A stretch of DNA of 64,000 nt, from assembly GCF_016429195.1 (NCBI RefSeq), contig NZ_JAELUF010000005.1:1-64000 (forward strand), given 5' to 3'. Numbering within the stretch: position 1 is the first letter of the stretch; every line of letters begins with the position of its first letter. The position numbers were made by a program, and so were the translations under genes. Shown piece after piece: positions 26,793-36,272 of the stretch. The notes below the pieces were generated by a model. The model did no database searches, was not told the DNA's origin, and saw only the letters and a list, made by a program, of their open reading frames with translations. This stretch comes from Brevundimonas sp. ASV9. GTDB taxonomy: Bacteria > Pseudomonadota > Alphaproteobacteria > Caulobacterales > Caulobacteraceae.

Positions 26793-27421
26793 GCCGCGTC
26801 CGTCATCCGGCGCAGGGCGTTCGCATCGATGATCTGGATCGCGCCGCGCCGCAGCCGCACGGCGCCGGCGGCGCACAGTTCGGTGCAGGCGGTCGATATG
26901 CTGGCGCGTCGCACAGCCATCAGATGCGACAGCTCGGTTTGACGCAGAGCAAGGACGTCGCCTCCCTGTCGGTCGTGAACGTCGAGCAATAGGGCGGCCA
27001 GGCGTTGGCTGACTTTTAATGTGGCGTGGCGCGAAAGCTCAGCCTGAAGGGCAATGTTGCGACGGCGAAGATCAAGCAACGCCATCTCGACCAGACTGTC
27101 GCGATCGATCTTTTGCGCCAGCTTGCGAGCGGAGACGGTCAGATATCGTCCGGCCGTCAACCAAACGGCAGGCTCTGGCTCACCCCCGCCCAATACAGCG
27201 TCGAAGTTGATCACGTCGTCGCTGGACGCCAGCCCATGCGACAGAGCGCCGTCGAGCCCGATCCGCGCCAAAACGCCGGACAAAATCAGCGTGACGACAG
27301 CTTCGCCATTCTGTGTGGTTGAGGTTCGTGCGCCAGCCTCGGCGAAGAACGCGTCACCTTCGTCCAAGCCCTGAACTGCGAGGGCAGACAACAGAGCGTG
27401 CGCGAGGTTCGACTGGGACAT
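26753..27421 (-). CDS. Crp/Fnr-like transcriptional regulator (divergent sensor domain)
   Basis: 222 residues from ATG 27421. The C-terminal 80 residues form a Crp-type winged helix (LALRQTELSHLMAVRRASISTACTELCAAGAVRLRRG). The N-terminal sensor is only loosely like a cyclic-nucleotide fold and lacks an obvious cAMP phosphate cassette and the FNR cysteines. Its 3' end overlaps the glmS 3' end by 40 bp on the other strand. It starts 53 bp after the stop of a second Crp/Fnr regulator on the same strand, so the two are likely cotranscribed paralogues. Confidence 0.8.
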   Translation of the reverse strand: MSQSNLAHALLSALAVQGLDEGDAFFAEAGARTSTTQNGEAVVTLILSGVLARIGLDGALSHGLASSDDVINFDAVLGGGEPEPAVWLTAGRYLTVSARKLAQKIDRDSLVEMALLDLRRRNIALQAELSRHATLKVSQRLAALLLDVHDRQGGDVLALRQTELSHLMAVRRASISTACTELCAAGAVRLRRGAIQIIDANALRRMTDAAYSTVTDLARLRG

Positions 27422-27473
27422 GCCCCGTCTAGACGGCCGATCGCCGTTCGGTGCGATAACATGCGTTAAGCGA

Positions 27474-28217
27474 TCAGACGGGCTCGGATTGCAGGCGCAG
27501 ATAGGTGGGGTCGAATTCGGCGATTTCGGCCAGACGACGCCAGTCGAGGATGTCGATCCGCCCGCCGGACCACGCGACGACGCCCTCACTGCGAAGCTCG
27601 GAAATCAGGCGGCTGACATGGACAGTCGAAAGGCCGAGCGCATCACCTAGCGTCGTTTGCGTCAGCGGGAGTTCGAAGGTCAGATCGCCCGTCTGGCCGA
27701 CGGCCTGAAGCCGCAGATAAAGCTCGCACACCAGATGCGCCAGATGGCCCAGACCGCTCCGTCGGCCCATGGCCACCAGCCATTGTCGATGGATGGCGGC
27801 GTCGATGATGGTGTCCAGCCAAAGCAGTCGGCCCAGGTGTGGATGTCGTTCTGTGATGTCGATCAATCCGCTGTGCGGCGCCTCTGCGATCACGCAGTCG
27901 GTCAAGGCGACGACGCCATGATCCATCTGCTTCATCAACAGGCTGTGCAGGTCGATGAAGTCGCCCGACACATTGATTTCGGTGATCTGGCGGGCGCCAT
28001 CTTCAAGCGTGGAATAGCGGGCGGAAAAACCGGAGATCAGAAGCGTGCTGTGCAGCGGCCGGGTATGTTCGCGCACGATGTCCGAGCCGGCGGCGACCGT
28101 CTTGGGCGGCTCCAGCGCTTTTTGCAGGGCCCCAATTTCGTCGGGAGAGATGCGGTCGCGCAACGACAGTTTCTCGACCAGGGTCGTGATCTTGGGCGCG
28201 GCGTGAAGTCTGCTCAT
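27474..28217 (-). CDS. Crp/Fnr-family transcriptional regulator
   Basis: 247 residues from ATG 28217, which overlaps the stop of the preceding DUF6894 gene (ATGA), so translation is coupled. N-terminal cNMP-binding-like beta-roll (residues 30-135, with GFSARYSTLEDGARQITEINVSGDF split over two strands), dimerisation helix, and HTH near the C-terminus (PLTQTTLGDALGLSTVHVSRLISELRSEGVV). The GARQI..I...GDF pattern is that of the FixK/Crp-like group; no FNR-type Cys cluster is present. The ligand is unknown. Confidence 0.88.
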   Translation of the reverse strand: MSRLHAAPKITTLVEKLSLRDRISPDEIGALQKALEPPKTVAAGSDIVREHTRPLHSTLLISGFSARYSTLEDGARQITEINVSGDFIDLHSLLMKQMDHGVVALTDCVIAEAPHSGLIDITERHPHLGRLLWLDTIIDAAIHRQWLVAMGRRSGLGHLAHLVCELYLRLQAVGQTGDLTFELPLTQTTLGDALGLSTVHVSRLISELRSEGVVAWSGGRIDILDWRRLAEIAEFDPTYLRLQSEPV

Positions 28218-28477
28218 TGGGCGCTGTCCACCAGGCTCCACCCGTCAGGCGCATCGTCGGAAGCGGCTGCGGTGACGCTGACGACCGTCTGGCCCTCAGC
28301 ATCTGTGACGATGACGCTGAAGGAGCGGGTCGTCCAGAAGGAGGCCCCACGATAACGCAGGATTTCGCCCAGAACGGCGACGGCTTCCTCTCTGGCGGCA
28401 TCGACGCTCTTCAGCTCCTCGCCCTGGTCGTCGCGGATGCAGTCACCGTTCTGGGTATGGAAAAAGTAGCGCGGCAA
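28214..28477 (-). CDS. DUF6894-family small protein
   Basis: 87 residues. Chosen start is TTG 28477 because AGGAGG lies 6 bp before it and the protein then begins LPRYFFHTQNGDCIRDDQG, the family N-terminus; the open frame runs to 28516 without a better site. Family members are short alphaproteobacterial proteins of unknown role, often near regulators. First gene of a three-gene unit with two Crp/Fnr-like regulators. The GEELKSVDAAREEA block is typical. Confidence 0.82.
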   Translation of the reverse strand: MPRYFFHTQNGDCIRDDQGEELKSVDAAREEAVAVLGEILRYRGASFWTTRSFSVIVTDAEGQTVVSVTAAASDDAPDGWSLVDSAQ

Positions 28478-28824
28478 TCTTTCCTCCTGGCAGCAGCCGA
28501 GGGAGGAAGCGGTCACGGGGCCGAATGGTTCAGCGTATTCCGAGTTTCAGATACGCTGAGAAATGAAGGCGCAATTTGCTCCGAGTGTTGCGCTATGACG
28601 CTGAAGTGGGGCAACCATAAACAGTATATTTTAGGTTCGCGAAACGTGAGGGGCTGCCGCCGCATCTCTTGCCGCCTTGCTTATCGCTCTAGTTTTGGCC
28701 CCGCTATTTTTCAGCAGTTTTTAGGGGTGCCTGAAAAGCAGCTCTGCCAGGCAGGCTCTTGATAACAGCACGCCGGGCCTGCTAGTTCGAGGGTCTTCAC
28801 TTCAGGATGGACGGGGCAAAGCTC
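28478..28824. promoter_or_regulatory. Regulatory region between the DUF6894/Crp unit and the polysaccharide locus, with two dyads
   Basis: No gene is seen. TCAGCGTAT (28530-28538) and ATACGCTGA (28551-28559) form a perfect 9-bp inverted repeat with 12-base spacer. A second dyad, GCGCAA (28569-28574) / TTGCGC (28588-28593), follows 9 bp later. Centres are 67 and 104 bp upstream of the DUF6894 start, where promoter operators are expected. The right-hand part is more AT-rich and probably holds the promoter of the rfb genes. Confidence 0.55.
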
Positions 28825-29595
28825 GTGAAAGCGGTTTTATTGGCTGGCGGCCTAGGCTCTCGTTTGGGCGAAGAGACCGACACTAAACCAAAGCCCATGG
28901 TCAATGTTGGGGAGCGGCCAATACTTTGGCATATCATGAAGATTTACAGCGCTCATGGTGTTAACGATTTTATCGTCTGTCTTGGGTATAAAGGTTATGT
29001 GATAAAGGAGTATTTTGCGAACTACTTCCTTCACACGTCTGATGTAACTATTGATGTTGCAAGTAATAGCCTAGAGATACATAGAAGCGCAGCAGAATCT
29101 TGGAAGATAACCTTGGTCGATACTGGGGCGGACTCGATGACAGGCGGGCGCCTCAAGCGGGTTGCGCCCTATCTCAAAGATGAAGAAGCCTTCTGCATGA
29201 CATATGGAGACGGCGTCGCGGACATAGACATTACCGCCTCGATAGCTTTCCACAAGGCGCACGGCCGACTTGCTACTCTCGCAGGCGTCCGGCCTCCGGG
29301 TCGATTCGGCGCACTAACCCTCAATGACACGTTAGTTGAATCCTTCGAAGAAAAGCCAGTTGGCGACGGCGCCTGGATCAATGGAGGGTTCTTCGTACTG
29401 TCGCCGAAGGTGATCGACTTCGTCGAGGGCGATGCCACGGTTTGGGAGCAGGAGCCAATGCGACGTCTTGCGCACGACGGCGAGTTGGAAACTTTCTTCC
29501 ATGACGGTTTCTGGCAGCCCATGGATACTCTTCGGGACCGACGGACTCTTGAGGGTCTCTGGAATTCCGGTAAGGCGCCGTGGAAAACGTGGTGA
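28825..29595 (+). CDS. rfbF: Glucose-1-phosphate cytidylyltransferase
   Basis: About 256 residues from GTG 28825, which gives the family start (V/M)[17 protein letters not shown] and has ACGGGG upstream; an ATG at 28807 would add six residues with a poorly placed ribosome site. The nucleotidyl transferase motif, [18 protein letters not shown], is followed by the conserved [10 protein letters not shown] and FEEKP blocks. It makes CDP-glucose, the entry point to 3,6-dideoxyhexoses. It overlaps rfbG by 16 bp, the first of a chain of coupled genes. Confidence 0.94.
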   Translation: MKAVLLAGGLGSRLGEETDTKPKPMVNVGERPILWHIMKIYSAHGVNDFIVCLGYKGYVIKEYFANYFLHTSDVTIDVASNSLEIHRSAAESWKITLVDTGADSMTGGRLKRVAPYLKDEEAFCMTYGDGVADIDITASIAFHKAHGRLATLAGVRPPGRFGALTLNDTLVESFEEKPVGDGAWINGGFFVLSPKVIDFVEGDATVWEQEPMRRLAHDGELETFFHDGFWQPMDTLRDRRTLEGLWNSGKAPWKTW

Positions 29596-30689
29596 GCCAG
29601 GCTGACCGCGAAGCGTTCTGGCGTGGGAAGCGCGTTTTCCTGACCGGACACACGGGATTTAAAGGCTCGTGGCTGGCGTTTGCACTGCATCGCTGGGGGG
29701 CGGAAGTGCATGGTTTGGCCCTTGCGCCTGAAGGAAAGTCGAACCTCTTTGCGTCCATCGAGCGCGCGGGAGTTCTTGCTTCTTCGACTATCGGAGATAT
29801 TCGAGACGTTTCACTTGTTGACGCCGCGCTCAAGAAAAGTGGGGCGGAAGTTGTTTTCCATCTTGCCGCTCAACCGCTTGTACGTTTGTCCTATCGGGAT
29901 CCAATCGGAACCTACTCAACCAACGTGATGGGCACGGTTCATGTCCTCGACGCGGTTCGACGCGCTGGGGGGGTGAGGGCGGTGGTCGCCGTCACAAGCG
30001 ACAAGTGTTACGAGAATAACGAATGGTTCTGGGGTTATCGTGAGAACGAACCCATGGGCGGTCATGACCCCTACAGTAACAGCAAGGGTTGTTCTGAATT
30101 GGTCGTCAGCGCGTTTCGCAAATCCTATTTCAGGGATGCAGGTCTGGTCGGGCTCGGCTCCGGCAGGGCGGGTAATGTGATAGGCGGAGGAGACTGGTCG
30201 GAGGATCGTTTGGTGCCCGATCTTATCCGCAGCATCCTGGCGAGCCAGGAAGTGCCTATCCGTAACCCGGCCGCGGTGCGTCCTTGGCAGCATGTGCTCG
30301 AACCGCTATCAGGCTATATCGCCCTGGCTGAACGTCTGTATGATGAGCCCAACGGGCCAGCCGCGGATGGGTGGAATTTCGGACCCGACGCGTCGTCAGA
30401 ACGGACTGTGCTGGATGTTGTGACAAGCATCTGTGCCGAATGGGGCGACGGCGCATCGTGGCGCCGCGATGGGGGTGCGCATGTCCACGAAGCTGGATAT
30501 TTGAAGCTGGATTCCTCCAAAGCGCGCCGCATTTTGAAATGGGAGCCCGTCTGGAGCTTCGACCAAACGATCCAGACTACCGTTGACTGGTATAGGGCTG
30601 AGGCGGCGGGTGAGGATCTCGTCACCGTGACCGAAAAACAAATTGCCGAATATTTCTCCGAGTCTTCGGCTCATTGGAAAGAGAACTGA
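29580..30689 (+). CDS. rfbG: CDP-glucose 4,6-dehydratase
   Basis: 369 residues from GTG 29580. Extended [21 protein letters not shown] for NAD binding, [14 protein letters not shown], and VTSDKCYEN with the Thr/Asp/Lys typical of sugar-nucleotide dehydratases. The Tyr-x-x-x-Lys is DPYSNSKG. The conserved [16 protein letters not shown] and [14 protein letters not shown] blocks identify the CDP-glucose type. It forms CDP-4-keto-6-deoxyglucose for RfbH. The stop overlaps the rfbH ATG. Confidence 0.95.
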   Translation: MENVVSQADREAFWRGKRVFLTGHTGFKGSWLAFALHRWGAEVHGLALAPEGKSNLFASIERAGVLASSTIGDIRDVSLVDAALKKSGAEVVFHLAAQPLVRLSYRDPIGTYSTNVMGTVHVLDAVRRAGGVRAVVAVTSDKCYENNEWFWGYRENEPMGGHDPYSNSKGCSELVVSAFRKSYFRDAGLVGLGSGRAGNVIGGGDWSEDRLVPDLIRSILASQEVPIRNPAAVRPWQHVLEPLSGYIALAERLYDEPNGPAADGWNFGPDASSERTVLDVVTSICAEWGDGASWRRDGGAHVHEAGYLKLDSSKARRILKWEPVWSFDQTIQTTVDWYRAEAAGEDLVTVTEKQIAEYFSESSAHWKEN

Positions 30690-32023
30690 TGTCTACCGAA
30701 GACAAGACCGCGGCGGAACTCCGCCGGGAAATCCTCTCGCTTACGGCCGAATATGCCAAAGTGGCGCACGCGACAAAACCTTTCGTTGCCGGCGAGTCTC
30801 CCGTGCCGGTCGCAGGAAAAGTCTACGATCATACTGACATGGTTTCGCTCGTCGATTCCTCGTTGGACTTTTGGCTCACCACCGGTCGTTTCAACTCGGC
30901 GTTCGAAGCGCGCCTCGGCCAGTTCCTCGGTATTCGAAAGGGAGTTCAGACTGTCAACTCCGGGTCTTCCGCGAATCTCGTCGCGCTGACCGGGCTGACG
31001 TCGCACATACATGGTGATCGCGCCCTGAAGCCGGGTGACGAAGTCATCACCTGCGCGACGGGCTTCCCCACCACGGTGAACCCGTCTCTCCAAAACAATC
31101 TGGTGCCGGTGTTCTTGGACGTCGAAATCCCCACCTACAACATGGATGTTTCCAAGCTTGAGGAGGCTATCTCTCCCAAGACCAAGGCGATCATGTTGGC
31201 CCACACCCTGGGTAATCCGTTCGACCTCGGCGCGATCATGGCCGTGGCAGAGAAGCATAACCTCTGGGTGGTCGAGGATTGCTGCGACGCCCTAGGCGCG
31301 ACCTATGACGACAAGTTAGTCGGTACATTCGGCGACGTCGGCACAGTTAGCTTCTACCCGGCCCACCACATCACCATGGGCGAAGGCGGAGCCGTTTTCA
31401 CGCGAGACCCCGCAGTTCGCCGCGCCATGGAATCCGTGCGCGATTGGGGTCGGGACTGCTGGTGTGAGCCCGGCATGGATAACACTTGCAAGCGTCGCTT
31501 CGATTGGCAGTTGGGCGATCTGCCGTACGGTTACGACCACAAATATACTTACTCCCACCTCGGCTATAACCTGAAGATCACTGACATGCAGGCGGCGGTC
31601 GGGCTGGCCCAGATGGACCACCTGGAGCATTTCATCAAAGCGCGTCGGGACAACTTCAACTATCTGAAGTCGGGGCTGAAGCATCTGGAAGAGTTCCTGA
31701 TTCTCCCCGAAGCGACCGCCAACAGCGATCCGTCGTGGTTTGGATTTCTGCTGACCCTGCGTGAAGGCGCTCCGGGTGGGGGGCGTGACGCGCTTGTGAA
31801 GATGCTGAACGACAAGAAAATCGCAACGCGTCTTCTATTCGGCGGCAACCTGCTCCGACAGCCGTACATGAAGGACCGCGAATATCGGGTCGTCGGCGAT
31901 CTGACCAATGCAGACATCATCGTTGATCGGACGTTCTGGATCGGGGTCTATCCCGGCCTGACCACGTCGCATCTCGACTATATGATCGAGATGATCAGCG
32001 GATTCTTCGATGCCAGGCCTTAA
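30689..32023 (+). CDS. rfbH: CDP-4-keto-6-deoxyglucose 3-dehydrase (RfbH/E1)
   Basis: 444 residues from ATG 30689 with GGAAAGAGAA upstream. Fold of the DegT aminotransferase family, but the PLP Lys is replaced by His in [13 protein letters not shown] (about residue 225), the hallmark of the deoxygenating E1. Cys in the [11 protein letters not shown] segment and further Cys fit the [2Fe-2S] cluster that E1 carries. It removes the 3-OH of the sugar and needs electrons from a reductase (E3/AscD type), which is not found in the window. A ferredoxin lies 14 kb downstream. Confidence 0.95.
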   Translation: MSTEDKTAAELRREILSLTAEYAKVAHATKPFVAGESPVPVAGKVYDHTDMVSLVDSSLDFWLTTGRFNSAFEARLGQFLGIRKGVQTVNSGSSANLVALTGLTSHIHGDRALKPGDEVITCATGFPTTVNPSLQNNLVPVFLDVEIPTYNMDVSKLEEAISPKTKAIMLAHTLGNPFDLGAIMAVAEKHNLWVVEDCCDALGATYDDKLVGTFGDVGTVSFYPAHHITMGEGGAVFTRDPAVRRAMESVRDWGRDCWCEPGMDNTCKRRFDWQLGDLPYGYDHKYTYSHLGYNLKITDMQAAVGLAQMDHLEHFIKARRDNFNYLKSGLKHLEEFLILPEATANSDPSWFGFLLTLREGAPGGGRDALVKMLNDKKIATRLLFGGNLLRQPYMKDREYRVVGDLTNADIIVDRTFWIGVYPGLTTSHLDYMIEMISGFFDARP

Positions 32024-32055
32024 GCGTCCGCTGTCCGTTGCTGTGAGGGTCTGAC

Positions 32056-32985
32056 GTGCGTGCGCTGGTGACAGGCGGTAGCGGCTTCATCGGCGGTCGC
32101 CTTCTCACCCGGCTCCTGGATCAGGGGCATGAGGTGACGGCGCTCGTAAGAGGCGATCCCGCCGGTCGGCTCGATCCGCGGGCGTCGGCCGAACGAATTG
32201 ATGGCTCCGCCTCGCTCGGCGACATCGTCGGACGGGCTGCGCCCGAGGTGGTCTTTCACGTCGCCTCTGCGGTGGTCGTCGAGCATTCGCCGGACGCCAT
32301 CGCCGACATCGTTCAGGCGAATGTTACCTTTCCGACCCATTTGTTGGAGGCGATGACGCGCCACGGCGTGCGTCGCTTCGTCAACACCGGCACATCGTGG
32401 CAACACCACGACGGCGGCGCGGCCTATCGCCCCAGCAATCTCTACGCCGCCACCAAACAGGCGTTCGAGGACATCGCGGTCTTCTACAACGACGCCCACG
32501 GCATCGGGATCGCCAACCTCAAGTTGTTCGATGTCTATGGGCCGTCCGATCCGCGCAGCAAGATCATTCCCCTGCTCCTGCGGGTGCTGCGCAGCGGCGA
32601 ACCCTTGGGTATGAGCCCGGGCGACCAGGTGCTCGACATGGTCCATGTGGACGATGTCGTGGAGGCCTTTCTCGCCGCGGCGCTCTGGCTGGCCGACAAT
32701 CCGGGCGTCATGGAGACCTTCGCGGTCCGGTCGGGCGAGAGCCATCGGCTCAAGGATGTCGTCGCCGCCCTCGCGGACGTCGCAGGCCGGCCTCTGCCGA
32801 TCGTCTGGGGCGGACGGCCCTATCGCGACCGGGAGGTCATGATCCCTTGGGTCAACAATGTTCCTGTTCCAGGTTGGCGTCCGCTCATTTCCCTTCGTGA
32901 AGGCCTGGCCAGCGTACTGTGGGCCGACGGGTATGATGCGCCGCGGGATCAGGTCTCCATCGCCCAGCAGTCGGTGCCTAAATGA
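32056..32985 (+). CDS. NAD-dependent sugar epimerase/dehydratase, candidate last step of CDP-dideoxyhexose synthesis
   Basis: 309 residues from GTG 32056. Extended SDR: ALVTGGSGFIGGRLL at the N-terminus, FVNTGTSW and SNLYAATK as catalytic Thr/Tyr/Lys, and DMVHVDDVVEAFLAAA downstream. Placed right after rfbF-rfbG-rfbH, where abequose or paratose synthase is found in enteric O-antigen loci, so reduction of the 4-keto-3,6-dideoxy sugar is the likely job. Sequence alone does not tell which epimer is made. The stop overlaps the next ATG. Confidence 0.85.
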   Translation: MRALVTGGSGFIGGRLLTRLLDQGHEVTALVRGDPAGRLDPRASAERIDGSASLGDIVGRAAPEVVFHVASAVVVEHSPDAIADIVQANVTFPTHLLEAMTRHGVRRFVNTGTSWQHHDGGAAYRPSNLYAATKQAFEDIAVFYNDAHGIGIANLKLFDVYGPSDPRSKIIPLLLRVLRSGEPLGMSPGDQVLDMVHVDDVVEAFLAAALWLADNPGVMETFAVRSGESHRLKDVVAALADVAGRPLPIVWGGRPYRDREVMIPWVNNVPVPGWRPLISLREGLASVLWADGYDAPRDQVSIAQQSVPK

Positions 32986-35900
32986 CGCCCATCGAAGTCG
33001 CCCGGGTTCTTGAGTCCCTCGCGGACGGGATCGATGTCTCGCGACCCGAGGCTTGGCCAGAAATCGGGTTGGGGACGGCCGAAAGCCGCGAAATCCGCCT
33101 TCGGCTCCGCGAGAATGCCCTTGTGCTGGCGGTCGAGAGACGGCGCGCTGATCCAGGCCTGGACTGGGCCGACGGTGCCCTTCTCGCGGTCGCACATGAT
33201 TCCGCGAACACACACCGGATGGAAAGCCGGCATGCTGAGGCTAGGGCGGATTTTCAACGCATTCTCGAGCTGAGTCCGCACGATTATAACGTCCGGGTGG
33301 CGCTCGCCGCTTATGCGGACCCCCACACAGAGCACCAGCTCATCTATGAGCTGCTGCGGCCCTACATCGACATTTACCGACGCGAACCCGCCGTCTATGC
33401 CGATGCGCTCGATCTGCTGGCGCGGGCGGCGGTGACGCGGGGGGACCTCCCTGCGGCGGCCCAGACGCCAGGCGTGGCTTCGGGCCCCTATTCGGAACGA
33501 CTGACGCTGTTGACGACGGCTCCGACGACCGAGCCGGCCTCCATCGCCGAAACCCTTCTGGATCACGCCATCCTGGCCATGGACGAGTGGACCCAGATCG
33601 ATTGTCTGGAGAAGGCTCTGGCGTCGGTATCCCCGGAGCAAGCTGCGGCAGAAAGCTTCCTGACGCGCGCGATCTTTTGCGCCCGGGTGTCGCGGCATCA
33701 CAACTGGGCGAGACCTTACCGCGGCTGTGGTCGGCTGGTGGCGCGCGCCCTGGCCTGCGGCGCGTCCTACGATGTTCTCGTCGAGGAGTGGACGTCGCAG
33801 GGGTTGCCGACCGAAGCCCTCGTCGCCCTCAGGCAACTGGCGGTCATCGATCCGGCGGGCGGGATGACGATCCCATCTTCCGCCGCCGACGCCTGGCTTC
33901 TGGCGCTCGAGCGCCCGACTCCCCGATCAGGACACGGTCTGCCTGCGGGGGCGGCGGAATGGGCGCGACTCTGGCGGTCTGGAGAATTCGCGCAATTTCT
34001 CCGGGTGACTCCTCACGGCGGCACGGTAGAGCCGAAAGGCGTGGTCTGGCAGGCCGTGGCGGGTCTTCGCCGCGCGGCCCTAGCGGTGCTGGACACCCCA
34101 CGCTCTGCGGAGATGGTGGATCTGTGGTTCTTCATCACTTGGCATGAAGACCCCTATCAGCTCCTCAGCCTTCTCAGCACTTTGGCAGGCGACCACATCG
34201 TGCCGGTCGTGTCGATCGGCGGCGACGGATTGCCGCCGAACCTCGGCGTGACGAGCATTCCCCTGATGCTCGAACGCTTTCAGTTCATCTTCAACCCGAC
34301 AGTGGTCTGGGGGGGGCAGCGCCTGCTGTTCCAGAATCTTTTTGTGGCGCTAAAGGCGTTCGGGGAACGCGCTGCGGACATCGACAGGCTGCAAGTCATC
34401 TGCAATCGCACCTATCCACTTCTGCCGCCGTCCGAGATTTGCGCACTTCTGGCGCGTCCGGATTTCACCGAGCGTTTTCCGGGCCTGCCGGCTCCGCCGA
34501 TCTGGCATCTGGAATGGCCGCCCGAGATGGTCGAAGACCTGCCAGCCTTGTTCGACGACGCCATGGGCGCTGTTTTCAAGAACTGCGACGGACAGCCGTT
34601 CCACGCCCTCTCGACCTACAAAGGCATCTTTGATAGCTCCGATTTCCGCAAGGATCAGGTAGCATTTAACTTCTCGTCGGGCCCTCTTCCGATCTCCGAC
34701 AAGAACAGATCCTTCTCCCACAACTATTCGATATCTGGGTACGGCGCGGATATGCGGTGGATGTCCTTCGGAAGACTTATGGAATTCGTGGACGTCTCGT
34801 CCGAGGCCATGGCGACCTACAGTCGAAGGTTGCATCCCATTGTCGAGCGCTGGGTCCACAAGGTTCTTTTGCCGCATAACCTTCGGACTGGCGATCCGTT
34901 TATTCTAACGACACCCAGGCTGGCCCGCGAGGTCCACACCAACCCTGACTGCTTCGAGCTGTTTTCAGCGATGAATTTGGGGTTCGGGCCGGAGATGAAC
35001 TTCTTCGACACCCTGGCCATGACTCCCAAATACGACCTCGCCGGCCACGCGGAGCACCTCTATCTTCGAACCTCGACCGGGCTGGCGCTGGATTCGGATC
35101 TCCGAAGCGCCTCCAGCGCGGCGGACATTGAGAGGCGGCTGTTTATCCGCAAAACCAACTCGCAGGGAGCCGCCCTCACCGAGTTCTTCGCCGAAAAGAT
35201 CAAGGCCGATCGCGGACATGCGGAATACTATGTCGCTCTGACCGGAAATCAGCAGGCTGGAGCTCCGACTGCGAGGCGCTGGACGCCGAAGGATCTGCTG
35301 GGCGATATCCTGCCCGGGCTTGTCGCCGAGCTGCGGGATTTGTTCAACGGCCCGTTCGCCCGTGTTGTATTCCTGCCGGAAGGAACGATTGAAACCGCAG
35401 AAGGCGTCCGGATGGGCGACTGGTCGTGGACCGGGTCCGGCGCTCTCGAAATCGCGTTCCTCAGGGACGACTGGGGGGTGAAGCGTTATGGTGCCCTGAC
35501 GGCGAGCGGCCGTCGGGTGACGCTGCCTCCGGAAGAAGTCGTTTCCCAGTATAACGCCTGGGGGGTATTCCTCGACATCGACGTATTCGCCCTGCCGTCG
35601 GCGAAGACGGACGCCATCCCCGTCATCGATAGCGATTGCTGGCGGGACGCTCTGATGGCGCCCGTCGCCTGTACCGGCGCGTCCCGAAAAGATGTCGCCC
35701 TGCTCGGTGCGTTCGCTGGACAGCAGGCCCTGGATCTTCCAGGCCTTTGGGACCGCCACGAGTACCGCTTTAAGCAATTGCGTCGGTCATCCAACGGTTT
35801 ATACGTCCTTATGGACATTGATGGCGTGCCAGTCATCGGTCGTCTGGCGCAGGTGGCGTATGGGGACGCCCGGGTGGCGCCGGTCCTGGATTTCGGAGGG

Positions 35901-36272
35901 TTCGACACCGACGGCGACTGGCGACAGGCGACCGTGATTTCACCGGCGGAGGCCGGCATCGTTTTCGGGCGGGCGGATTGCGTGGGGGAGTGGACTCTGC
36001 GTCTTCTGGATCGCGACGTTACTTTCGAATTAACGCGCGAGAGCCGGATCAGGACCACAGAAAGCGAGACCGGCATATGGGTCCTGCGGGGACAGGCCTT
36101 TTGGATCGTGGGTCTTTCCGAAGCCCCGCTGATCGTCGTCAGCCAGTTCGTTTGGACGGACGGTGTGTGGACCTTGAGCGGATGGTGTTCTCGCGGGCTC
36201 GGCGACCTGACATCATTTTCCCTAAGACCAGCGACCCGCGCGGACGCTGGCGAAACGGAGAGACCAGAGTGA
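32982..36272 (+). CDS. Giant GT14-like (core-2/I-branching type) glycosyltransferase with TPR-like N-terminus and unknown C-terminal domain
   Basis: 1096 residues. The N-terminal 200 residues include a TPR-like helical segment (AEARADFQRILELSPHDYNVRVALAAYA). From about residue 380 the order of landmarks is that of bacterial GT14 enzymes: FFITWHEDPYQLLSLL, then VVWGGQRLLFQN (442), NRTYPLLPPSEICALL (477) in the place of the LSGQDYPL block, and GFGPEMNFFDTLAM (664) in the place of the catalytic PDE-FF block. The C-terminal 300 residues are beta-rich and unassigned. No signal or membrane helix, so cytoplasmic transfer onto a lipid-linked glycan is inferred. Recognition is by pattern only. Confidence 0.75.
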   Translation: MTPIEVARVLESLADGIDVSRPEAWPEIGLGTAESREIRLRLRENALVLAVERRRADPGLDWADGALLAVAHDSANTHRMESRHAEARADFQRILELSPHDYNVRVALAAYADPHTEHQLIYELLRPYIDIYRREPAVYADALDLLARAAVTRGDLPAAAQTPGVASGPYSERLTLLTTAPTTEPASIAETLLDHAILAMDEWTQIDCLEKALASVSPEQAAAESFLTRAIFCARVSRHHNWARPYRGCGRLVARALACGASYDVLVEEWTSQGLPTEALVALRQLAVIDPAGGMTIPSSAADAWLLALERPTPRSGHGLPAGAAEWARLWRSGEFAQFLRVTPHGGTVEPKGVVWQAVAGLRRAALAVLDTPRSAEMVDLWFFITWHEDPYQLLSLLSTLAGDHIVPVVSIGGDGLPPNLGVTSIPLMLERFQFIFNPTVVWGGQRLLFQNLFVALKAFGERAADIDRLQVICNRTYPLLPPSEICALLARPDFTERFPGLPAPPIWHLEWPPEMVEDLPALFDDAMGAVFKNCDGQPFHALSTYKGIFDSSDFRKDQVAFNFSSGPLPISDKNRSFSHNYSISGYGADMRWMSFGRLMEFVDVSSEAMATYSRRLHPIVERWVHKVLLPHNLRTGDPFILTTPRLAREVHTNPDCFELFSAMNLGFGPEMNFFDTLAMTPKYDLAGHAEHLYLRTSTGLALDSDLRSASSAADIERRLFIRKTNSQGAALTEFFAEKIKADRGHAEYYVALTGNQQAGAPTARRWTPKDLLGDILPGLVAELRDLFNGPFARVVFLPEGTIETAEGVRMGDWSWTGSGALEIAFLRDDWGVKRYGALTASGRRVTLPPEEVVSQYNAWGVFLDIDVFALPSAKTDAIPVIDSDCWRDALMAPVACTGASRKDVALLGAFAGQQALDLPGLWDRHEYRFKQLRRSSNGLYVLMDIDGVPVIGRLAQVAYGDARVAPVLDFGGFDTDGDWRQATVISPAEAGIVFGRADCVGEWTLRLLDRDVTFELTRESRIRTTESETGIWVLRGQAFWIVGLSEAPLIVVSQFVWTDGVWTLSGWCSRGLGDLTSFSLRPATRADAGETERPE

